Source of the DNA: Gambelia wislizenii
Lineage: Eukaryota > Chordata > Lepidosauria > Squamata > Crotaphytidae
Assembly (NCBI GenBank): GCA_030847615.1
Contig: JAUMIR010000004.1
Location: forward strand, 105,538,001-105,602,000
Direction: 5' to 3'
DNA length: 64,000 bases
A model generated the notes under the pieces. The model was not told where the DNA came from, made no database searches, and saw only the letters and a program-made list of their open reading frames with translations. This document shows positions 57,506 to 64,000 of this stretch, one piece after another. Both the position numbers and the translations under genes were made by a program. Every line of letters starts with the position of its first letter. Positions within the stretch are counted from its first letter, which is position 1.

Positions 57506-57541
<36 letters not shown>
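57506..57541. repeat. (GATA)n microsatellite
   Basis: Nine tandem tetranucleotides. Confidence 0.97.
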
Positions 57542-57657
57542 TGCCCAAAGATTATATTGTAGACATAGTTTATAGGACTCCTATTGTTTCTGTTTGTTGC
57601 ATCACACCTTGCTGCTGGAGGACAAACTTAGGCACCTAAGCTGGGCCCTACAGGCTA

Positions 57658-58398
57658 ATGGTTACTCCAGATCAGATATCACAAGAGCAGCCAAACCCGG
57701 AAAAAACCACAGGAATGAAGAAGAAAAACAGCCACCCAAAGGGAAGGTATTTTTTACCATACATCAAAGGAGTCATAGACACAATAGGGAAACTGATGAG
57801 GAAACACAACCTCCAAACAATCTACAGACCAACCAAGAAAATCCAAGAAATGCTACGCTCAGCGAAGGACAAAAGAGACCCTCTCACAGCTGCAGGAGTT
57901 TACAGCATACCATGCAGCTGTGGACAAGTTTACATAGGGACCACTAAACGCAGTGTGCAAAGACAAATCAAGAAACATAAGAGACACTGGAGACTGGGCC
58001 AGCCAGAAAAATCAGCAGTAGCAGAACATGTTATAGACCAACCTGGATACAAAATGCTATTTAAAAACACAGAAATTCTGGACCAGGCCAACAACTATCA
58101 TGTCAGAATGCACAGAGAAGCTATTGAAATCCACAAACACCTGAACAACTTCAACAGGAAAGAAGAAACCTTAAAAGTAAACAAAATCTGGCTCCCAGTT
58201 TTGAAGAATAATAGAATCAAAACTCAACACTTACAAAGGAATCCCACCCAGGAACAGGGGGAGTTCCAGCAGAAAATGGCCCATCAACCAACCATCAGCC
58301 AAACAGACACTAACGAACCTTGCATTTCTATACCAGAAACTAACCATTCAATTACACAAATTTACATATACTCCCCAACAGGGGTTCACAGCATATAA
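57658..58398 (+). pseudogene. Penelope-like GIY-YIG endonuclease
   Basis: This is the largest coherent reading frame of its class here (246 codons, ending in TAA). It would be the C-terminal endonuclease that nicks DNA for reverse transcription in Penelope-like elements. Residues 34-60 form the conserved connector LPYIKGVIDTIGKLMRKH. Residues 80-82 are GVY and 92-94 YIG, with CSC between (86-88). E123-H124 lie in KSAVAEH. Residues 152-182 hold the MHREAIEIHKH and RKEETLK...WLPVL blocks. At the position where family members usually have Arg before IKEH, this copy has Gln103 with Arg one residue earlier, so catalysis may be lost. The first 30 residues are from a different frame, so the start Met is artificial. 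Confidence 0.85.
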
Positions 58399-58428
58399 AC
58401 TCCACATACACTCCTACCCAACCATTCT

Positions 58429-58459
58429 CTGAGGATGCCACAGATGCAGGTGAAATGTC
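58429..58459 (+). ncRNA. Degenerate hammerhead ribozyme-like motif
   Basis: CTGAGGA and GAAA stand in hammerhead-like order around a short stem II region (GCC...GATGCAGG). They lie in the 3' region of the Penelope-like element, where hammerhead motifs are known in this class. CTGAGGA departs from CTGATGA and stem II looks shortened by about 4 nt, so activity is unlikely. Confidence 0.4.
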
Positions 58460-58555
58460 AGAAAGAAACTATTCCAGAACATGGCCTCACAGCCCGGGGG
58501 GAAAAAAACACAAGGAAAATCTATGGATGCCAGCTGTGGAAGCCTTCGACTTCAC

Positions 58556-58790
58556 ACTAGGAAGTATCTCAAGAAGAGCAGAGCTCCTAATGGCTACTTT
58601 CTACTGCCATTATGAGATCTACTGCCATTATGAGAGCAGCTGCTTAGCAGAACTCAGGGCATCAGCTGACTCAGCACAACTGAGCCCCCTCTGAATTTGC
58701 ATTTGAGGTGAGGTATTCTGTAAAATATTTTCTGTAATAGTTTTTCTAATAAAGACTGAGATCATATTCCTTCCAATACTGGTGTCTGCT
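58556..58790 (+). other. Unassigned, with polyA signal and 18-bp duplication
   Basis: The block CTACTGCCATTATGAGA occurs twice in tandem with an 18-bp offset (58602-58638), and TTCTAATAAAGACTGAG lies at about 58744. It could be the end of a Penelope-like or LTR element; boundaries were not found. Confidence 0.3.
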
Positions 58791-60279
58791 TCTTGTTTCA
58801 AGTAGTTAATCATTATGATGGCATCAAAGTTTGAAATTATTACCATACTTCACAATCATATTGCAGGGTATGAAACTGACAAAGACGAACCACATTCAGC
58901 TGTAAGAGTTATATTGTTATATTTGGCATGAAAACATTCCCTGAGTCTTTGGATATAAGGAAGCTGGAACAAGAGACCAATGTGAATTTATATTCCTCCA
59001 AATAAAGAAAATAGCTCTTTACTGCCTTGTAATCTGTTAATTAAAAGTAATTTAAATGACGAGCGTACTAGTAAAAGATCCCATACACTTTTCTTTCTAT
59101 ATTGAAAACAGGTCATCTAACAAATAACTTTGAAATAAAATATTTGCATTTGGGAACAATCTTCAGGGAAACAAATTGCATTTTGCTACAAAAATAATCA
59201 AACTCTCAGCTACCATAGATCTCTGGGTTACCATTACCAGATGTCCAATTTTAAGATGACATGTGAAATAGAAGGACAAGAAGAGGCAGACATCCACATT
59301 TTCTAGGTGTTTATTTTTAAATATAAGCTCAGTACCTCTGGCCTATGTTGTTGTTGTTTTAAAGGAAGAAATTAGATGCTTGGTAGAAATAAGATGCTTA
59401 AAAACATAAAGCACAGTAGTATCCTTTGATTGTTACTCCCAAAATATTGTTTGCATTCATAATGCTATGAATACAGAATACAAATAAAATGAAGCCTGGA
59501 CTGATTCTGAGATAAAAATCTCCCAGTTCCAGACCCCTGGTTTAAATTCATCCCAGGGAGATAATCACTGAGAGATGTTCACATCTGATGATTATTTGCT
59601 GTTCTGTATGACATCAGCTTGTTGTTATTTTGGCAGCTGCCTCACATGAAATCCTCCTGCTCCCCATCAACCTTCCTTTAAATGGGTTTAAATATATAAT
59701 CACCATTGTTATGTTTAAAAAGGCAACCTGAAAATCCTAATTCCTGAGGGCCAAACTACACATTGCACTGAGAGATCTATGGCTGATGACCTGTTGTTCA
59801 GGAGTCTTTGTTTTACCTTTTACCAATGCAGCTGTTTGGTTTGGCAGGTAGGAAGATTAGTATTTTCTTCACAGAGCAAAGAGCATTGTAACACTGTTTA
59901 ACCCTTATTCTCTTTACCTAGGCTAATAAAACCTGGCACTACGTGGCACAATTTAGGAAAAACAGCATAGAGAGAAAAGTTTAAGTGTAGTTTAACCTCC
60001 TGACACTTCATTGATTAACCTCCTGACACTTCGTTGACATTAGCAGCCATCCCTGAGTGAAATGTACAATATAAAAAACCAAACAGACCACCCAGGCTAA
60101 GATGCATTTCATCCCTCAAGCAGAATACAAGGACACTTCCTCAATTGTTACAATCTAAAAAGCTTTGAAAATCCATCCGCCCCTTGTCTCATTTTCACCA
60201 ATGACCACTCTACCATTGTCACACCTTTGCTGTCCTCCCTCTTCTCTATCTTTGGGTTTTAGGGACAGTCCTTCATATA
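58791..60279. other. Unassigned intergenic DNA
   Basis: Contains a 23-bp tandem duplication (TTAACCTCCTGACACTTC, 59995-60040). 59752-59996 is bounded by a weak inverted pair, CCAAACTACAC and GTGTAGTTT. Otherwise nothing was recognised. Confidence 0.45.
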
Positions 60280-60398
60280 ATCATAGAATCATAGAATTGT
60301 AGAGTTGGAAGAGACCACGAGGGCCATCCAGTCCGACCCCCTGCCATGCAGGAAATCACGAACAAAGCATCCCTGACAGATGGCCATCCTTCCTCTGT

Positions 60399-60923
60399 TT
60401 AAAGACCTCCAAGGAAGGGAGACACCACGCTCTGAGGGAGTGTGTTCCACTGCCAAACAGCTCTTACTGTCAGAAAGTTTCTCCTAATGTCGAGGTGGAA
60501 TCTCTGTTCCTGGAGCTTGCATCCATTGCTCTGTGTTCCAGTCACTGGAGCAGCAGAAAACAAGCCTGCTCCATCCTCAACATGACACCTCTTCAAATAC
60601 TTAAACAGGGCTATCATATTGTCCCTTAACCATCTCTTTTTCAGGCTAAACATATCCAGCTCCCTAAGTCTCTCCTCATAAGGCATGGTTTCCAGACCTT
60701 TCACCATTTTAGTTGCCCTCCTCTGGACACACTCCAATTTGTCAATATCCTTTTTGAATTGTGGTGCCCAGAACTGGACACAGTATTCTAGGTGAGGCCT
60801 GACCAAGGCAGAATAGAGCAGCACTATTATTTCCCTTGATCTAGACACTATAATTCTATTGATGCAGCCCAAAATCGCATTGGCCTTTTTAGCTGCCACA
60901 TCGCACTGTTGGCTCATGTTCAA
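60399..60923 (-). pseudogene. CR1 ORF2 C-terminal segment
   Basis: A 174-codon frame continuing ORF2 after the frameshift: [57 protein letters not shown], then WNTLPQSVV. It then runs out of frame where other copies read [11 protein letters not shown]. Confidence 0.9.
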
Positions 60924-61941
60924 CTTGTGGTTTTACTAGGTCTCCTAAACCCCTTTTGCATATAGTCTCGTTCAGCCAGGTCTCCCCCATCCTATATCTA
61001 TGCATTTCATTTTTCCGTCCTAAGTACAGTTCCTTACATTTCTCCGTATTGAATTTCATTTTGTTGGCTTTGGCCCAGCTCTCCAGTCTATCCAGGTCAT
61101 TTTGAATTTTGATCCTGTCCTCTAGGGTATTAGCTACTCCTCCTAATTTGGTGTCATCTGTACATTTGATAAGTATGCCCCTAATTCCATCATCCAAGTC
61201 ATTGAAAAAGATGTTGAATTGCACTGGGCCCAGGACAGAACCCTGTGGCACCCCATTAGTCACATCTTTCCAAGACGAAGAGGAGCCACTGCTGAGCACC
61301 CTTTGGGTTTGGCCAGTCAACCAATGACAAATGCATTTAACAGTTAACTTGTCTAGCCAACATTTTACAAGCTTGTTTGCAAGAATGTCATGGGGAACCT
61401 TGTCAAAGGCCTTACTGAAATCAAGGTATGTGATATCCACAACGTTCTCTTCATCTACCAAGCTGGTAATCTTATCAAAAAAAGAGATCAGATTAGTCTG
61501 GCATGACTTGTTTCTCTGAAACTCATGTTGATTTTTTGTGATTATGGCATTGCCTTCTAAATGTTCACAGACTCTCTGTTTAATGATCTGCTCTAGAATC
61601 TTCCCTGGTATTGATGTCAGACTAACTGGACGATAATTGTTGGGATCCTCTTTTTTCCCCTTTTTGAAGATGGGGACAAAGTTTGCCCTCCTCCAATCTG
61701 CTGGGACTTCTCCTGTTATCCAGAAGTTCTCAAAGATTATTGCCAATGGCTCTGAGATTACATTTGCTAGCTCTTTTAATACTCTTGGATGTAGTTCATC
61801 TGGTCCTGGAGATTTAAATTCATTTAGATTAAGAAGGTATTCCTGTACTACCTCTTTGTTTATTCTGTGCTGGATTTCCCCCATTGTGTCCTCTGTTCCA
61901 TTATCCTCAAGTTGGTCACCCTTTTCCTTTTCTGAAAACAC
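60889..61941 (-). pseudogene. CR1 reverse transcriptase, nearly intact
   Basis: A 350-codon frame covers fingers and palm of a CR1 reverse transcriptase. Landmarks: KSPGPDELHPRVLKE (43-57), NNYRPVSLTS (101-110), YLDFSKAFDKVPH (172-184, with the first catalytic Asp), NGVPQGSVLGP (229-239) and the catalytic box at 260-263. That box reads CTDD instead of the FADD seen in the CR1 copy at 9.7 kb. Both aspartates are kept. The frame ends in a shift at the C-terminal side. Retrotransposon enzyme, not a host gene. Confidence 0.95.
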
Positions 61942-62133
61942 TGAGGCAAAGAAGGTGTTGAGTAATTCACTCCAGTGCTACTCAAAATGGTGGACCGGTG
62001 CTAATCCCTCAGCCATTGCCTGCCAGTCTGTTCTGAGTTTCCAGGAAAGACAGAAACAATTCTTGGAATGGGCACAAATATGGTGCCAGTTCTTGGCTCA
62101 ATGGTGTGGGGGGGGGGAATTGCCAGTCCCCTG

Positions 62134-62144
62134 TATCAGATAGG
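62134..62144. repeat. Target-site duplication of SINE, left
   Basis: TATCAGATAGG, repeated exactly at 62340-62350. Confidence 0.9.
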
Positions 62145-62339
62145 TGTGAGCCAGCATGGCATAGTGGTTTGAGTATTGGACTATGATTCTGGATACCAGG
62201 GTTCGAATCCCTGCTCAGCCATGGAAACCCACTGGGTGACCTTAGGCAAGTCACACACTCTCAGCCTCAGAAAACCCCATGATAGGATCTCCATCAGTCA
62301 GAAACGACTTGAAGGTGCACAACGACAACAACAACAACA
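62145..62339 (+). mobile_element. tRNA/RTE-tail SINE with intact target duplications
   Basis: Head GAGCCAGCATGGCATAGTGG (A-box region) and perfect B-box GGTTCGAATCC at 62200. The body is CACTGGGTGACCTTAGGCAA. The RTE-like tail is GTCAGAAACGACTTGAAGGT, ending in (CAA)n. About 45 nt of the body are deleted relative to the other copies (19.6, 26.1 kb). The exact 11-bp flanking repeats and clean promoter suggest a relatively young insertion. Confidence 0.92.
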
Positions 62340-62350
62340 TATCAGATAGG
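62340..62350. repeat. Target-site duplication of SINE, right
   Basis: TATCAGATAGG, identical to the left copy. Confidence 0.9.
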
Positions 62351-62879
62351 CTGAGAAGCAATGCCCTGCATTGTGGGCAACAAGTCAGAAGGCAGTTTGC
62401 ATCTCAAAACGACAAGCACAAAAACCACAAATCTGTTTTTAAAACTCTTAAAGCAATTTTAATGTCTGTCTCATTTATGAATATCTAAAATATTTTGATG
62501 GCTTTTGCATGTTGATCAATATTTTTATGCTTCAACATGCAATGTTTTTGCATTTAAATTGTATGGTTCTTTTTACTAGCTAAAAACATGTTTCTATTGG
62601 GAGCTGCCAGGAGGAAACACAGAGTATACATGTTGTCAGATTGCAGCTCCCAGCATTCTTCACCCTTTACTATGGTGCTAGGACTGCTGAGAGTTCCAAT
62701 CCAACACCATCTGTAGTGCTGCATGATAGTTATCCTTTGTTTAAAATAGACTTCAAAAATTCAAATCAATTATCAAGTTGGTATTCTTCCACCTTGCCTT
62801 GTTTCTCCATACCTGAGTACTATGGATTCATTGTGTTTGCTTGTTTGTTTGTTTGAAAAACTAGTATTTATTTACAATA
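62351..62879. other. Mostly unassigned
   Basis: 62636-62720 resembles the palindromic MITE at 39.95 kb (TTGCAGCTCCCAGCATTCTT...GCTGAGAGTTCCAATCCAAC). The remainder was not recognised. Confidence 0.4.
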
Positions 62880-63098
62880 CAGTGGGCCCTTGGTATCCAC
62901 TAGGGTTTGGTTCCAGGACCCCCTGTAGATAGCAAAATCTGGGGATGCTCAAGTTTCATTATATACACTGGTGTAGCAAAATGGTGTCCCTTATATAAAA
63001 TGGCAAAGTCAAGGTTTCCTTTAAAAAAAATAATCCTGGAATATTTTCAAGTTCTGGATATTTGAATCCATGGATACAGACTCCATGGATGACTATAT
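62880..63098 (+). mobile_element. pogo/Tigger-like MITE
   Basis: CAGTGGGCCCTTGGTATCCA at the left, preceded by TA. The interior (GGTTTGGTTCCAGGACCCCC, AAAATGGTGTCCCTTATATA) is close to the element at 28.1 kb. The right terminus is decayed. Confidence 0.7.
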
Positions 63099-63799
63099 AT
63101 GAATATATTTACAATAAATACCTGTTTTTATTTTCAAAATGCAAATTTTTTCAAGTGTGGATACAAAAATATTTTTAAAATTGAAACTTATATCCATATT
63201 AAAACCTGTTTTTTTAAAAAAAAAAAACAGCAGAGGACTGGATATTGAAAATGTTCAGACTAGCTCAGATGGACAAATTAACAATGTTAATGACAGAGAA
63301 ATCAGTAGATAATTTTGTGAACAATTGGGAGCCTTTCTTACCATTTTTGCAGGAAAGAGATCAAGAGATTATACTTTCAGGTCTGGAAAACAAATTGTTT
63401 ATTTGGTAAATAAAAACATGAAGTGTGATATATCTTTATAGTTGTTCAGTGGAAGGTGAATTTGTTTTTTAATAGATGCAAATGGGGAAAAGCTAGAAAT
63501 CAAAAATGTTTTGTTTGGAAGGTCAGTGTAATTATATGTTATAGGTGATGTCATATGAGCTGTATGATTTTTTCTATTTATTTGCTTATTGTATTGCCAG
63601 TTAGCCTAGTATATGTGCTTATGTTTTATCTTTAGTGTATGTATGCAAAATTATAATAAAAATAATTTCAAACTACAGGAAAAGAGAGAAAGTAACAAAC
63701 AATATATCTATATCAAAACAATATTGAAAACAAATATAATAAAAATATCAAAATGAACAAGAGCAATAAGGCAAGTAAAATTATACAATACAGCAAACA
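63099..63799. other. Unassigned AT-rich DNA
   Basis: Nothing recognised. Confidence 0.5.
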
Positions 63800-64000
63800 T
63801 CTCTCCCTGGCTTTTCTTCGCAAACACAGATTCAGGAAGGACTCATCCCACACTTTCTGCAAGCACGCCGATGACTGAAAAGGCCAATCCGAGATAAACA
63901 TGTCCGGTTGCAGAAAGCACAGCAGAAGATCTCCTTGGGTGATGTTTCCAGGTTGTGTTTCTTACTGCATTGTCATTTCTCTCCAAGACTTGTTCGGCAT
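63800..64000 (-). mobile_element. Non-LTR retrotransposon 3' end, cut by window edge
   Basis: Closely similar to 20728-20935: 'CAGGAAGGACTCATCCCACA', 'GATGACTGAAAAGGCCAATC' and 'CACAGCAGAAGATCTCCTTG'. It encodes in reverse the same zinc-finger C-terminus. It continues beyond the window. Confidence 0.8.

Larger units (their letters stand above)
57594..58555 (+). mobile_element. Penelope-like element, 3' part
   Basis: It starts in the RT-endonuclease linker (frame LRHLSWALQANGYSRSDI at 57594+), then shifts frame into a 246-codon endonuclease frame. After the stop come a hammerhead-like motif and the GAACATGGCCTCACAGCCC...GAAGCCTTCGAC block typical of lizard Penelope-like elements. The reverse transcriptase is absent, so the copy is 5'-truncated. 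Confidence 0.85.
60280..61967 (-). mobile_element. CR1 LINE, largest copy (RT to 3' end)
   Basis: It runs from the CR1 3' tail (TCATAGAATCATAGAATTG at 60281) back through ORF2 to the N-terminal side of the reverse transcriptase, with the SVFSEKEKGD-type start near 61941. The endonuclease and ORF1 are missing (5' truncation). Two main lesions break ORF2: a +1 shift near 60925 and a shift near 60410. Confidence 0.95.

Noticed and set aside
61109..62143. Plus-strand ORFs of 62-168 codons
   Set aside because: Antisense shadows of the CR1 reverse transcriptase and flanking SINE-free DNA.
62150..62220. tRNA gene
   Set aside because: The A- and B-box-like blocks belong to the head of a SINE with tail and target duplications; no cloverleaf expected.

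Overview
This 64 kb window looks like an intergenic or deep-intronic stretch of a squamate reptile genome, most likely a lizard. The evidence is the repeat mix. It has CR1 LINEs ending in the ATTCTATGATTCTATGA-type tail, L2-like and RTE/BovB-like LINEs, and tRNA-derived SINEs with RTE-like (ACTTGAAGGCACACAAC) or L2-like tails. It also has 5S rRNA-derived SINEs, a Penelope-like element with a GIY-YIG endonuclease, and pogo/Tigger-like DNA transposons. Base composition is AT-rich with many microsatellites. I find no host protein-coding gene, no functional tRNA or rRNA gene, no CRISPR and nothing prokaryotic. Every ORF with recognisable homology belongs to a broken retroelement.

Layout. 0-10 kb: CR1 and L2 remnants, an LTR with primer-binding site (6.8-7.7 kb), and DNA transposons at 3.0-3.6 and 8.0-8.6 kb. 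10-18 kb: an inverted pair of pogo-like elements, SINEs, a CR1 scrap and a 245-bp palindrome. 18-22 kb: a nested DNA transposon carrying a LINE endonuclease fragment, a 98%-identical inverted duplication, and LINE and RTE 3' ends. 22-29 kb: mostly unassigned, with a SINE split by a DNA element. 29-38 kb: a MITE nested inside its own family, a 5S-SINE cluster, and an LTR broken by a MITE. 38-44 kb: a SINE broken by a MITE, an LTR with leader, a GC-rich patch, and a MITE broken by an L2. 46-52 kb: a CR1 with an internal 271-bp duplication, an RTE, and a tRNA/L2 SINE. 55-64 kb: the Penelope-like endonuclease ORF, the largest CR1 (350-codon RT frame), a full-length SINE with target duplications, and a LINE 3' end cut by the window edge.

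The most distinctive content is one clan of non-autonomous DNA transposons. I count twelve copies, 159 bp to 1.4 kb with insertions. Termini are GGAG/GGAC followed by WTTWTCA(G/C)AC, and the flanks are 3-bp duplications, usually TAA or TTA. Several copies sit inside other recognisable repeats, so the pre-insertion site can be read directly. Eight carry the same off-centre hairpin. One seems to have picked up a LINE endonuclease segment. Target size fits PIF/Harbinger-like transposition, but no transposase is present here, so the superfamily is inference.
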